From positions 1 through 64,000 of the forward strand of contig JACCGJ010008713.1 in assembly GCA_013407085.1 (NCBI GenBank): DNA of 64,000 nt. Direction: 5' to 3'. Within the stretch, counting starts at the first letter, position 1; the number at the start of each line of letters is the position of its first letter. The notes beneath the pieces were generated by a model. It saw only the letters and a list, made by a program, of their open reading frames with translations. It was not told the origin of the DNA and did no database searches. The position numbers and the translations under genes are program-made. This DNA comes from Atriophallophorus winterbourni (lineage: Eukaryota; Platyhelminthes; Trematoda; Plagiorchiida; Microphallidae). Shown here in pieces: positions 21,120-34,150 of this stretch.

Positions 21120-23385
21120 ACAGAATTCGCATGGTGACTTTCAGATTCACTTGTGGATTTTTAATTACGGGTGACTTCAATTTACCGAATCTGCAGATCA
21201 GTGCCAATCACCCAGAACACTCCCTCGAACGCGCATTCAGTGAGTTGTTGGACGATATTCCTCTTTATAACCACATTGCAAGTAATATCCGATACCGCGG
21301 AACCGATTTACCTTAACTCTTAGATCTTTTTCTGACAAACAATGAACATGACATTGATAACGTTGCTAACGAAAATTCACGTCGTCATCCAGTTTAAATA
21401 TATGTTTGGAGCTGTAAGAATAAATGGTGCCTGTATAACAGTTAGACGGATCAACGTTATGGCTTTGAGTGATGCTCTTAACTGCCAACCGGAAACCAGC
21501 AACGTACATGAGTTTTGGGTATGGCTAATATCTAATCACAAGAATTCAATCGAAGTGAGCTCCGAATTTGTCATCAGGAAATCAAGAATAAACCTCGAAT
21601 ATAAACTAAGAAGCCTAACTCGTAAGTTGTCAAGGCCACGATACATTTCTTGGCGGCACCATCGGCAAAACCCATCATCAGAGCCCTTGGAAACATTCTG
21701 TTAACTGCGGAACAAAGTAAACAAACTTGTAATCTAAGACAAGTTGTAATTCAAAGTACAGATATCACAAATGATTGAGCTCATCCTCAAAATAATTTAT
21801 CGTATGTTTAACGCTCAAGCTAAGGTGAAACCTGCAGGTGGGTCCGTGAACACGTCAGCTGAACCAAGAACAACTGCATCAGAAACTTCGGAAGTTTGAT
21901 CCAAGTTTTATTCCTCTGTATTCGACCCGAGAGAGCATGCAATTTACATCTCAAATCAAACCATTTCAACCACGGTTGCGATGAGTGAAATAAATGTCAC
22001 GTCGACACGCGTCCTTCAAGCATTATTTAATATAAAATCCGGGAAGTCCTCCGTGGCTGACGGAATAACCCCACTAATATTGAAGCATTGTGCGAATTTG
22101 CTGTACAGACTACTCACATACCTGTTCAAACAAACACTAGCAAACGGAGTGATCCCTACCGATTGGAAACGCGGAATAACTTCTCCTGTTTATAAAGGTG
22201 GAGATTGCTCCGATTCCCCGTTAGTCTGTTACCTGTGATTTTCAAATTACTTGAGCGCCTCATTGTTGATGATCTAATGAGACATTTCGAAAATAATCAG
22301 TTGCTTTCGAGAAAAAGGCATGGATTTAGGTGGAATTATTGTTGTTTATCTAATTTAGTGATAACGTTGGATGATTAAACACAAGCGGTAGATAAAGGGC
22401 AAGCAATACACGCCTCCTACTTAGATATCACCAAAGCATTTGTTCATGTTAACCATATCCTACTACTGCAGAAGCTTGAAAGGCTTGATATCACCGGAAC
22501 GTTGTTGAGTTGGCTAAGTGACTACATAACAAATCGCACTACCCAAGTACGTGTTGATGGTGCATTATCAAAACCAATTGCTGCAACTAGCGGGGTTCCC
22601 TAAGGTCCTTGGTCCGATCCTCTTTCTAGTTTATGTCAATGAAGTACCGAAAATTATTCCATGTAACACTTCGTAATTCGCGAACGACATAAAGATATGG
22701 CATTGCATCCGTACTTCAGAAGACTGTCTGCTGTTACAAAAAGTTCTTGATACGCTTCACAGCTGGCCGTTGAACAACAAACTTTCGTTTAACTTCAACA
22801 AACGCAGGCACATGATTTTGGGGAATCCAGAAGACTTCACATACCATATAGATTGACGTTTTTGAAAATTGTAGTGAAGAAAATAGCAACAAGTGTCTTC
22901 AATATACTGAAACGGGTATTTGGGAAATTTTCGCCATGATATTCCCAAGGATCATGACTACATACGTGAGACCAGTCATGGAATACGTTGGCAATCATGG
23001 TCTCCGTGGCTCAAAAGGGAGATAGAACTTATGCAGCGAATCTTTCACCGCTCAAAGAAACTAGTTCTCAGCATTTAAAACAAGCCTCATAATGAAAGTA
23101 TAGCTCAAATGAATCTTATCGACTTACTCCATCGACATTATCATACTTTACAAAATATTTCATACCCCAAACCATCTCTTATAGGATTTATTCACGTAAA
23201 GGAATACGAGAAATTATCGGACCCAGGAATATATGCTGTTGGTACCCCATTCCCGCCTGAATTGTTAAAGGTATTTTTGTTCTGTCCATATCTGTTTTAC
23301 TTGGAACAGTTTCCACTCTACTGCTACACACTCCACAAGCTTGCATGAATTTAAAGCTAAATTAGACTAATTCTCTTTAATTATT
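21120..23385 (+). pseudogene. Old CR1-like ORF2, heavily decayed
   Basis: Recognisable plus-strand order: endonuclease (ITGDFNLPNL, about 21165; IPLYNHI), linker, RT start (SSVADGITP, about 22055), PVYKGGD (about 22190), a domain A remnant (ASYLDITKAF, about 22415), TSGVP (about 22590), an RT C-terminal region (about 23025) and a final LEQFPLYCYTL stretch (about 23300). It carries many stops and frameshifts, and its decay suggests it is among the oldest LINE copies here. Confidence 0.75.
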
Positions 23386-23449
23386 CGCTTCTCGCTCTTT
23401 AAAAAAAGCCGATTTTTTGTAATGGTAGCCCAACTTTGTCGCACAATGT

Positions 23450-24150
23450 TAAGTTCTCTCAAGTAGTTCGATATCTCTCCTCAGCCATGGTGTCCAACCT
23501 TAGAAGGAATATACCATAAAAGGACGTACATACGCATTAAATAATCGGGGTAAGGTTTCGGGCGTGAAAATCCTGAATATCCTTTTTAGAAGACTGAAGA
23601 TACATCAGGCTTCATTGTACACTGTCCGGGTGTGTTCACCATTTTATCAGATGATGACCACGGTAAGCAGGGTTCACTAACTTCGTCTTTATGACACCCG
23701 GATAAGCATCTCCCACACTCAGTTAAGGGAGCAGTTTTTCACGTATTTTTCGCATTCTTTTTTGCCACCTTGAGCAACATCTATTTCGGGTTAAATTGCG
23801 ATGGCAATTTTATCTACCAAAAGAGCTTTAAATGTTTCCACAAGTTTTCGATGACAATTTTTCAAAACTCTATTCGGGCTTTCAGCTTCGCCTCATGGGA
23901 AGGATTTGTGGGTGTATCGCTAGGCTGTTTGCTTCGACATGCACTACATACGTAGCTAAGTCCGGAGAAATCAATGTTGTTAATAAACGATAACACTAAC
24001 TGTGTTAGTGTTTATCACCGTTGGTATGTACTTTACCCAAACAGCCAAAACATTTAACTACGTGAGATTTAGCACTTACCCCTTGATTGCACATATGACG
24101 CATCACGTGCTGACTTCTGTGTCTGGGTCATCGAGGTCATCCTTCGTGTA
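23450..24150 (-). pseudogene. CR1 head-to-tail deletion derivative
   Basis: Minus strand. The upper part (about 24150-23700) resembles the N-terminal zinc-finger region of CR1 ORF1: a Cys cluster and then YVCSACRSK, comparable with YVCLVCKAK at about 39680-39695. At about 23640 it switches to the ORF2 C-terminal region (LLKRIFRIFTPETLPR, then WTPWLRRDIELL). The ORF1 end, endonuclease and RT are missing. A 12 bp imperfect hairpin (ATAACACTAAC/GTTAGTGTTTAT) lies near 23988-24016. Confidence 0.6.
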
Positions 24151-24659
24151 ATTGTTACAATCATGTGAGGGATCATTCATTGCACTTGGCGATCCAGTTG
24201 TTTATCGCTCGATAGCTACTGGTGGAGTGAATGCGTTGGATCGGAGCGACGCGATCAAAGCGGTAAAAAGCGAACGAGTTCGAATAAAAGTGATAGGTTC
24301 AACGTGTTTTAATCTGGCAGAGTTGAACAAGTATCAGCCGATTCGAAATGATATCATCTTCTCAAAAGTATTCCAACAGGAACGATAGTCTCAATACTCA
24401 GGCATATTGCACGCGCAGGTAAATTTGGGTTAAAGGTTGAAAAATTCGATTTTCAAGGATCCAACTTGCTCGAAGTTGAAACAGGTATATTCCATACGAG
24501 CAAAATTGAGATGAGTTCAATCATATATGAACCGCCCAGCTCAGAGAAACGGGTGAGGAAATAAATCCAAATGTATGAGAGCACAAATTTATGCGTCCAC
24601 ACAATGATTTTTCGTGTGCAATCAATGTGTTTGCTTCAAATAATTTGATTAATGGAACT
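24151..24659. other. Mostly unassigned; possible CR1 endonuclease trace
   Basis: No firm feature. A plus-strand stretch at about 24400-24560 reads IIYEPPSSEKR, which resembles the CR1 endonuclease motif IIYRPPSS, so a very old fragment is possible. The open frame at 24152-24388 has no recognisable motif. Confidence 0.3.
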
Positions 24660-24767
24660 TGATTCATGATTCAAGATTTATGGTTGAAAAAGCAATTAAC
24701 TTTACAATAACCATACAGTCGAACTATGTGCAAATTAAATCAAAATCAATGGGACGAAGATAGTTTA

Positions 24768-26700
24768 TTAATAGTTGGGGGTGAAATTTGGATTAGCTCT
24801 CATGTAATCGTAAAGTTTCGATTTGAAAATGCATAAACTGTTTGAGCTCACCAAATCGGCGGATAGGGAATTCCAAACAAAACCAACAGCGCCGAATAAA
24901 AATACCTGCGGCAGTTCCGTTTGGTGTGTGGTATTTCCCATTCGCAACCATGACCAAGGCTGTGGCCCGAAGTTCGAAGGTGGAATATTATGTCCAGGGG
25001 GGTGGGAATCATTAATAAGTATTTTGTATGCCAGGATGAGATCACCTGGTAGTCTCCATTGTGCAAGGGTCCTCCGTTCCAGTCGTCTGAGTTGCCCGGA
25101 TAATGGCATGTGTTCGAGTCCATTAACAATCTTAGAAGCTCTCTGATATATGTGTTTATGTGATGAGTGTTTATATGTGTTCATTATGAGAGGAAAACAT
25201 TCCGGGGAAAACGTCCAAATATCCACATAACATACCGAGCAGCCAAGACGCGCGTTTTTTGGAAACTGTCAAAAGTTCGTTCGTTTCCAGATGTTGCACT
25301 AATTTTGTGTTTATTATTCGCTCAACCACTTTTGATACCGAAGACAGCAATGTCACCGACCTGTAATTTTTAAATTCAGAACGGCAACCACTGTTGTAAA
25401 TGGGTGTTATATGTCTTAGTTTCCAGTCTTTTGGCATCACACCAGCTTGGAGCAAATTATTAAACATGCAGGATAGAGGTTCGGAGAGCTGCGCATGGCA
25501 GGTTTTCAGCACCTTTGGCGTTATCTCGTCTGGTCCTGAAGATTTATTTACGTTTAATTTTCGTAAGTGCTGCGCTAACACCATCGGAGTAATCAATACC
25601 TCAATAAATGGTTCCTGATCAGGCTCCGTGGATTTCGGTTCAAAAACTCCGGCATATAAGTTTGCTAACAGGTCAGCGGTCCGTTAAATGGATTCAGTGA
25701 TGCCCGGCGATGTTCTTAGGGCAAAGAGCCCTGGTTTATTTTTCGTTCTATCGTTTTCGAGCTTCGGATTCTGGTGCATCTGAGAAATCACTTGCGATTG
25801 CAACGCTTGTTTATCATCTCGAATTAGGCTGATATTTTGTTTCGCAGTCGTGTAAATTGTGCCCAAGAATCAGCTGTGTTGTTGGCATTGTAAAACTCCC
25901 ATGCCATTTCCCTTTGTTTCATCCACTTTTTAGTCCTGCTTCGTAGTGTACATTTATTACGTTGATAAGTTTATTTCAAAACGAACATTGAGAGTTCCTC
26001 CAACATAGATTTTAGGTTCTGTAAGAGAGAGCGCCAATGACTATCCGGATCGGAGTAATCAAGTTTTGTAAAACTAGTGCTTTGTAACTCTGCACACAGA
26101 GCACGGTAATTCACTCTTCTGACGCATTTTGTTCAGTCACTGCTGCGCCGACCGTACAAAAGTACTCGAATTCTAGGAAAACGTCATCGCTTCGTCCGTT
26201 TGGCAGTTTATAAACGAAGTTCTCTACAGCTCTAGGATTTGATGTAAGTATTAGGTCCGAGGTAGACGGTCGGTCTGATCCAAAACGTGGTTATTAAGGG
26301 GGATGTAAACCAAGACGGCTGGAATTTCATATTCAAGTGTCTCTGATGGATGATCATCCATGCTATAGAGCGGGAGAAAGTTGAAATCACCCATTATCAA
26401 TATTTGAGTATTTTACCGTGCTGTTACATAGCGCAAAGGATTATTCAGTTTACTGTTTAAGTCGAGAGTTGCTGTTGAAGAACGATAGGTCACTTCAATA
26501 ATGCATTGGTCTCCTGAAGTAAGAGTCAGAGACAATGAGGTTTGAAACCACGTTTTTGTTATGCTAACTACGTATGGTGCCGTTTCATTACAAATCTCGG
26601 ACAGTTCGATTGATTTTTTGATGAGGCTGTTTGAGTTAGTATGTATGCACTTATTCGTATTTTCGTGAGTAATGACGGGGTGTAAGCTGAAGTTATTCGT
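24768..26700 (-). pseudogene. CR1 ORF2 remnant lacking the RT catalytic core
   Basis: Endonuclease pieces include SLIKKSIEL and ILIMGDFN (about 26400). RT start: SSGPDEITPKVL (about 25540) and ITPIYNSGCRSE (about 25400). After the deletion near 25250 come the C-terminal ASKIVNGLEHMP and GDLILAYKIL. Several frameshifts. Confidence 0.75.
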
Positions 26701-27036
26701 CCGACTTCTCTGGAGTCGAACTTAACACGTTTTTTGAGTTTGAGCTCTGTTAGTCATTAACATCAAACAGGTGGGTGGGTAGATTTGTTCAAGTTGTTAT
26801 TGCATCAGTGACAGAATCGGAAATTGTATCAGCTTCTCGATTCAGATCATGATGAATTTCGGATCTAGCGGCTTTGTGTTGTTCGTGTTATTCGTATTAA
26901 TGGAATTACTTGTCTGTTTACGGATCTCAAAGTTTTATTTGTTGACCGTTATCCTCTGAACATGATGATTGTCTGGTACTTTGAAGCTTGGATTAGATAG
27001 GATAACCCCTTCCGGTAACTTATGTTTCAAGGCTTT

Positions 27037-27645
27037 CTATGTGCATCTTAGTCTGTCGGCCAATGCGCTGTTTAAAAGGATCACTTTTGGTGGATTTGTA
27101 CCAGTTCCACTGTACTTTGGAAATCGTGATAGACGGAAAATATCGACCGTAACTTCCTCGGAAATGTTCATAATACCTATCAGAAATCTCCACTGCTCAC
27201 GATGTTGACTAGCGCGTCCGTGAATGGAGGAATCACCGATGATTTCCGGAATCCCAAGTAAAATGAGACTACGGGACGTAGTGTTGCCACGTTCAGTGGT
27301 TTTGCCGTGTCTCTCGCGCCATGGAATATCGGGGTAGACGCTGCATGGTGTTTTAGAGCTACTTCGTAGCACGTATGTGTTTAGCAATATATCTTCTAAG
27401 TCCCTTTCATTGTTTACGGTTACTTTAAGCAATCGTGGTTTGTCGTGGTTTGGAGAATCACGATTTCTAGTAAGTCGATTCAATGAAGTGGGTGCAGCCA
27501 AATTTATTTTCATCATTTTGTACAGGTGAAACCACGCCTTAAGCTCGAGTTGCTTCCGAGCCTCAAATAGTGAAGTATCTGGTTCTGGTATATTTTTACA
27601 TATTACACTTATGTTATGCAACCGGGTGGCTGATCGATTGTTCAC
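27037..27645 (-). pseudogene. CR1 ORF1 (RNA-binding protein), open but partial
   Basis: An open stretch of about 200 codons matching ORF1 of the other CR1 copies: ISVICKNIPEPD, KPRLLKVTVNNERDLEDIL, DIPWRERH, LILLGIPE, VDIFRLSRFP. This protein normally binds the element RNA. The upstream zinc-finger region (expected just above 27645) is not clearly present, and the reading frame ends before the expected C-terminus. Confidence 0.75.
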
Positions 27646-27814
27646 ATTTTTCGTAGTTTGTCCACTTGCATTGTTTTCAATTGTTATATATGCTTTGTTA
27701 TCATCTCCGGAAACTGAATAGCCTTGAGCTAAGCGTTCGACGGGAGCACAGACGCCTACACTTCAGGAGAAAGAGGAAGTCCTGAGCAAAACCGTCTCAC
27801 ATCATAAGGAGCCA

Positions 27815-28597
27815 ATATACTTTATTAAACACGGAAAGAATTTAAGCGTAATCTGCACCAATATTACTGAGTCAGAAATCACGCTCTTTCATGAAAGGCA
27901 AAAACATGACCTTTAGAATTGGTCAGATATTTGCAATCGAATTGGCTTAGATGGTATACACCCGGTATCGGTAACTCGGCTCGCTCGTCACCCGAAGTCC
28001 CCGAACCAAGACAAACCACGTTTGCTTAAGATCACTTTTGCCAACGAAAGGGACATGGAAAATGTCCTACTCAATTCGTATTTGCTCCAAACACAAAGTG
28101 ACTCACACCAACGTATACATGCTGACGTACCTTGGTGGGAAAGGCAACGAACACCCAATGGTCGGGATCAAGCAGCATCAAGGAGTATTATTCTGCTCGA
28201 CGTTCCTGAAAATACAGCAGCCACAACGGTTTACGAAAGAAAAGAGCACGATCGTAAACAGTGGTCATTTATTGCCGAGACTATGGGCTCTTCAAATTCT
28301 GTAGTCGTCGACACATACCGAATACCTTGCTCGCCAAACTATCAAGGAAAATGTTCAAATCCACTTAAGATTACATTTTTGTCAAGTAGTATGGCAGATG
28401 CTGTCCGATCCGAACTAAAACTATACAGAAAGAGATTACCCGATAACGTTAGATTGTGCAATCCCAAAGTTGTTGAAGTCAAATTGCAGCCTTCCATTGC
28501 AAAGGCATCCGAGTCTGACTCAAAGTCGCCAGTGAAAATATCTCAACTTGCATCAAAAAACGACAAATGTCCGACGTCGACAGCGTCGGACCAATAA
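27815..28597 (+). pseudogene. CR1 ORF1
   Basis: Reads GKNLSVICTNITESE, a TAG stop near 27914, then KPRLLKITFANERDMENVL, DVPWWERQ, IILLDVPENT, VVDTYRIP, PLKITFLSS and an S/K-rich tail ending in TAA at 28595-28597. The last 31 nt overlap an ATG (28567-28569) that opens the ORF2 frame; the overlap contains a perfect 8 bp hairpin. Confidence 0.8.
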
Positions 28598-28654
28598 ATA
28601 CTGTTACTGACTCGTTGTTACATGCTAAAAGCTCAATAAAGTGTCTCTATACGA

Positions 28655-30016
28655 ATGCCCAAAGTTTGTTTAATAAATTGGAAAACTGCCCTGATTAGTC
28701 CCATCTACAAGGGTGGTAAAAGAAATGATCCTTTAAACTATCGCCCGATAGCGTTATTACCAGTGCTATCCAAAGTAATGGAGTCCATAATAGCTGATGC
28801 CTTACGGAATCACTTGGAGATTAATAATTTAATCTCCGAGGCACAGCATGGATTCAGGAAAAAACGATCTTGTCTGACAAACTTGCTATTAGAAAAACAA
28901 TCTTGGCCTGAGCTACTGGATGCCGGCCACTCCGTGGACGTAATTTATATCGATTTCTCAAAAGCCTTCGATCGTGTGAATCACGAAATACTTTCGTCGA
29001 AACTACTCACCTACGGAGTACAGGGTAAACTCCATGCATGGATTAAAGAATGGTTGATATCTCGTGAGATGTACGTGAGAGTCAAAAACGAACTATCCGA
29101 GTCGATTAAAGTTGCCCGTGGTGTCCCACAAGGATCAGTCCTCGGACCGCTTTTGTTTTTAATATATATAAACGACTTGCCTACTGTATTACAGTCGTCC
29201 GTGCTTATTTTCGCTGATGACGCAAAGCTTTGGCGCAAGATAGACTCCACAGACGACACACAGAACCTGCAACGGGATCTCGATATGATTCACACTTGGT
29301 CCATAGACAACGAAATGCCCCTGAATGCTTCGAAATGCAGCCTATTGTCTCTCAACAGCAAGTCGAGCAAAGAATATTATCTTGGTCGCACTGTTATTAA
29401 ACCCGCCTCCTCCGAAAAAGATTTAGGTGTGATTATCCAATCAGACTTAGGAAACTCAATGCAATGTCGACTGGCTGCCTGCAAAGCTGAAAACAACTTG
29501 GGTCTCCTTAAAAGAGTCCTAGGTTCGTTTGACCCCAATATTGCCTGCAAATTGATTTCAACGTACATCCGTCCTCATGTTGAATATGCTATACCGGCAT
29601 GGGATCCTTGGTTGAAAAAAGATATTCTGCTATTAGAAACTCCACAGCGCAGAGCGACAAAACTCGTCCTGGGACTATCAAATTATCCATACGAAACGCG
29701 ACTTAAATTATTGAATTTGCATTCGGCTGAATACAGACGGAAACGAGGAGCACTTATATTCATTTGGACAGTGCTTAATCAAACAAATCATCCTTGCGGT
29801 CATTTGTTTCATCTTTCCCATAACACACATCTGCGAGGTCACCAATTAAAACTTTACCAACAGCATAGCAGGTTGAACTGCCGCAAATATGCATTTTCCG
29901 TTCGCAATGTGCAACTGTGGAACAGTTTACCTACTCATGTGGTACAATCTGGAACTGTTGAAGTTTTCAAAAAATCACTAGATATCCACATGGAAAAGTA
30001 TGTTTTTTGTGTTTGA
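28655..30016 (+). pseudogene. CR1 ORF2 reverse transcriptase part, uninterrupted
   Basis: A 453-codon open stretch beginning just after the deletion junction. Motifs in order: [40 protein letters not shown], domain [30 protein letters not shown], catalytic IFADDAKLW, then the C-terminal DILLLETPQRRATKL and VQLWNSLP. The RT core appears chemically complete, but the protein has no endonuclease. Its own ATG is not the element's ORF2 start. Confidence 0.85.
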
Positions 30017-30130
30017 CAATATTCTAACAATATTTTGATATTTTTTACCATCCGACCCGATGTACATTTTTGTGGGTCTTGTAAAGCATAGCTTTTTAGC
30101 TGCATATAATCTATGAATTATCTATGAATA

Positions 30131-32998
30131 ACCGAGCTGTGAAAACGATACTCACCAGACCTCATCGCTGTGACTGAAACCTGGTTTCAATCTTGTATGA
30201 ATGAAAGGGAACTGTCGATCCCAAACATGATACTATTACGGAACGATCGTCCACGAAAAGGTGGTGGTGTGGCTTTATACTTTCACGAACGTCTTCAGTG
30301 CATGAAGATTCACGATCCCAACCTCGAATCAGAAGATACCCTCTGGTGTAGCCTTACACAGGAGTCACAGGACGACTGCATCATTGGCATAATATATCGC
30401 CCTCCATCTTCGACGGATGCTCAAAACGACAGGGTATTAGAGGCTCTAAAATATGCCGGAGAGATGCGAAGCCTCCAATTACTGGTCATGAGAGATTTCA
30501 ACCTTCCTCATCTTTTTAACAGATCAGATCATCCTCTACACACAACTGATCATAAATTCCGTGAGCTGATCGACATGATTCCACTGTATAACCATGTGTC
30601 CGACTTTACTCACAAAAGAGGATCAGAGTTACCGTCCGTTTTGGATTTAATCCTTACTTCCGAGGCAACAGCAGTTGAAGGTGTTGACTACATTGCCCCT
30701 CTCGGTCGAAGTGATCATCTTGTGTTAGGTTTTGAATATGTATGCAGCGCTAGACGAGTATGTGATTCCGCAAAACTATTCAGAAGGATCGACTACGTGA
30801 GTTTACGTGACGCGCTTGGGTTAGTAAATTGGCGAGTGCTTGATTATCACAACACGGAAACACATTGCACCGCAATCACAGAAAGAGTTCAGTCAAACAT
30901 ATATCAAAATTCGCGATTTGTTAATGAACGAAGGTTAAGCGACTTTCGCTTTAAGCTTCGTAGTCGCACGAAAAATGGATCGGGCAAAGGAACTCTGCTT
31001 GGTTTCAACACAGAAATACCAAGACTGATGCGTCGTGGCAACAATTTTGCGGAATTCGCAACAAAGTAAACACTCTCATCAAAGAAGACAAGCAAAATTA
31101 CCATCGCTTTCTATCTTGGAAAATGGAAGGAAATCCTAAATTGCTTTATCGGATTGTCAATGCTCGATCGAGCGTGAAACCAGGGGTGTTTCCTGTTCTT
31201 ACTGACGATGGCTTAACAGTCTCAGAAAAGGAAACAGCTGATGCTCTCGCTCAATTTTATGCTAAAGTATTTAGTCCGTTAGCGATTCAATCGACTGAAG
31301 AATTACCGCCATCAACAGTGACGCAACAGCTGACTGAGATCGAGATAAATCCAGTGATTATACAACGACATTTGTGTCGAATGAACCCTAGGAAATCCCC
31401 TGGAGCGGATGGAATCACTCCGACTATACTAAAATCCTGCGAACAGCAGCTGTGTGAACCATTGTGTGAAATGTTTAAACATTCTCTAATTGAAGGAGTG
31501 GTGCCAACAGAGTGGAAGACAGGGGTAATTTCACCTACCTACAAAGGCGGTAGACGTTCAGATCCGGCAAACTACCGTCCTGTCACCCTACCTCCTGTGA
31601 TATCCAAAGTTCTAGAGCGCATAGTGACGGAAAATATAGTTCATCACGTGGAATCACAAAATATGCTATCTGTAGCACAGCATGGTTTTCGTAAATCTCG
31701 CTCATGCTCGACAAACATGTTGACGGTTTTAAATGACTGGACCCAAGCGGTTGACGAAGGAGCTAGCATCCACGCTTGTTATCTGGATATGTCTAAAGCT
31801 TTTGACCGAGTTGATCACTTTCGATTAATACAAAAGCTGAAGCAGATGGGTATCAGCGGACAGCTACTCATATGGCTTGAAAGTTACCTCAGTGGGCGTA
31901 AGGCGATCGTTCGAATCAACGGGGTACTATCACAGGCTATTGATGCCTCTAGTGGCGTACCGCAAGGTTCAGTCCTCGGGCCAGTACTTTTCTTGGCTTA
32001 CATCAACGACTTACCGGAGACGCTCGCATGCAAGGTGATTCTTTTCGCTGATGACATTAAACTTTGGACCCGGATAAAAACCATTGCGGACTGTGTACAG
32101 CTGCAACGTGATCTAGATGCTCTACACGAATGGTCGGTACGGAATAATTTGCCATTCAATATCCAAAAATGCAAGGTGTTGCAAATTGGTAAGCCATTCC
32201 AGTACCAGTATCACTTTGGGCAGACTTTTTTGAGCTGGACAGAATCGGAAAGGGATCTTGGAGTCTGGGTATGCGGCAGCCTGAAGAACAGCCTGCATTG
32301 TGAGGTTATCTACAAGCGTGCTTCCAAGCTTCTAGGTATGCTGCGACGGATCTTCAAAACCTTCTCGCCTGGAACTTTGCCCACCATCATGAACGCCTAT
32401 ATAATTCCAACCATGGAACATGCATCACAAGCTTGGACTCCGTGGTTAAAAAAGGATATAATATTGCTTGACAAAATATACAATCGCGCAACCAAACTCG
32501 TAAGAGGTTTCCGTAAACTAGCGTACGAGGAACGATTGCAAAAACTGAGGCTCCCCACTCCCCTTCAAAGAAGCCTTCGAAACGATGTGATACTAACATA
32601 TAGAATATTGAATACCCCACTTCATCACTTAAAACATTTATTCGAATACCGTGATTCACGTCATACACGCAGCCACTCAGCGACACTGCAAATTACCCAC
32701 TCCCGTATCAGCTGTCGCCGATAATTTTATTGTGTTCGTGTCTGTTTCCTTTGGAATTCCATCCCCGAAACTCTTGTCATCTCTCCCAGCATCGAAACGT
32801 TTATTCGAAATTTGGATACTTATTTGTTGCATAACGATTTGACGACACCTGCGTATAGACTCATAGTAACTATACAACTTGACTATACTTGACATTACAT
32901 GTTTATTTTATACCTATTTCCTGAACGTATATTTACTATGATATGGTAATTGTGAAGCTATGTGCTTTTTGTGACCATAAATTCTTGAATCTTGAAAA
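30131..32998 (+). mobile_element. CR1-like LINE, recent copy, 5' truncated
   Basis: Plus-strand copy starting inside the endonuclease (YSPDLIAVTETW near 30150) and ending with the ATGGT...ACCAT stem-loop (32943-32977) and a TTGAATCTTGAA tail. It is very similar to the minus-strand copy at 57041-60065, so both inserted recently or derive from the same active lineage. Breaks are few and can be placed by comparing the two. Confidence 0.88.
30149..32860 (+). pseudogene. CR1 ORF2 with one frameshift and one stop
   Basis: The endonuclease frame (30149-31069) contains CIIGIIYRPPSSTD, MRDFNLPHLF (Gly to Arg in the usual MGDFN) and GRSDHLVLG. A run of five A near 30970, where the sister copy has six, shifts the frame. 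RT continues at 31123-32724: [53 protein letters not shown] near 32722, where the sister copy has TAT, truncates the C-terminus, whose frame can be followed to about 32860. Confidence 0.85.
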
Positions 32999-33054
32999 GC
33001 TGCGGTACCTTATGATTTCTGTATTTGAGCCGAGTTTACATGCTCGTGAGTTTA

Positions 33055-34150
33055 ATATATCTGCTGGCGTCGGGAACTCAGTCGCGACGCCAGCGTTAAA
33101 GTTAACGGAGTGCTATCACAAACGTTCACAACCACGAGTGGAGTCCAACAAGGATCTGTGTTAGGCCCGCTCCTCTTTCTGTTGTACATAAACGATTCAC
33201 CCCCTCCCTCATATCGTCTAAAATGGTCCTGTTCGCGGAATAGGAAGCTTTGGACGCCGCTTAGTTCTGCAGAGGATTGTGAGAAACTACAAATGGATTT
33301 GGACAGCGTGTCGAATTGGGCGGCCATGAATGACATATCATTCAACATACAGAAATGTAAGATGCTCCATCTTGGCAAGAATATTCCTTGGACATATCGA
33401 TTGGGAACTGAAAACCTTGCATGGAGCTGATTAGAAAAAGATTTTGGAGTGTGGATTAGCGGTAACCTGAAGAGCACAGTGTACTGCCAGAATATATATC
33501 GACGGGCCAACCGATTGTTAGGTATCGTTCGAAGAATATTTGGAATATTCTCTCTGGTAACGTTACCAAGGATAATGAATGTCTACCTTCGCCCTACGAT
33601 TGAGTATGCGGTCGAGGTCTGGGCTCCTTGGCTGCGAAAAGATATTGCACTTTTCGATAAAATCTATCATAGAGCAACAAAGTTAGTGATGGGTCATCGC
33701 AATGTTCCGTATACCGAAAGACTGCGACGCCTGGGTCTATGTGACTTTACCCAAAGGAGGATACGACGCGATATTATTCTGACCTATAAAATTGTGTCTA
33801 CCGAAGGACATCCACTAAAACACTTGCTTGATGTATATGATGGAAAAGTGACACGATTACACACCTTATCCCTCTACGTTCCAAGTTCCTGTATTGATTG
33901 TCGGCGCCATTTTTTCGCCGTATGAGCTATATTTCTTTGGAATTCCCTACCCCAGCATGTGGTGGACTCTTCTTGCCTGGCGATTTTTAAAGCGAAATTG
34001 GACTTGCACTTGCAAACGAACATCATTTTTGAGCCTTACATTTGATATTCTCTATTGCTTTTATACTATTGTAATTTTCATGTTTTATTCATACCGTAAT
34101 CCTGTGGTGCTGTAAAGCATTAACTTTTTTAACCATAAATCCTTGAATCC
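33055..34150 (+). pseudogene. CR1-like RT fragment to 3' end
   Basis: Plus-strand, starting near RT domain B (TTSGVQQGSVLGPLLF). The FADD box is disrupted (LKWSCSRNRKLW), and the C-terminus includes VWAPWLRKDIALFDKIYHRATKL. It ends with a TGGT...ACCA stem-loop (34102-34135) and TTGAATCC. It belongs to the same subfamily as the CR1 inside the foldback-like element (shared TEGHPLKHLLDV). Confidence 0.8.

Larger units (their letters stand above)
24660..27730 (-). mobile_element. CR1-like LINE with ORF1 and RT-deleted ORF2
   Basis: Minus-strand element with ORF1 (27645-27037), endonuclease (about 26660-26060), linker and RT start (25596 down), C-terminus (to 24768), a stem-loop 3' UTR (24715-24680) and a CTTGAATCATGAATC tail at the low end. 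The RT frame jumps near 25250 from just before domain A to SWLLGML, deleting the catalytic RT domains including the FADD box. Numerous stops. Structurally close to full length but inactive. Confidence 0.8.
27735..30130 (+). mobile_element. CR1-like LINE with endonuclease deleted
   Basis: Plus-strand element: ORF1 (to 28597), the first about 20 codons of ORF2, a deletion at about 28678 that removes endonuclease and the start of the RT, then RT and C-terminus (to 30016) and a 3' UTR with an AAAGC-ATA-GCTTT hairpin near 30085. The tail is a CTATGAATTAT-type repeat. The deletion joins sequence sharing the short word TTGG. Confidence 0.85.
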
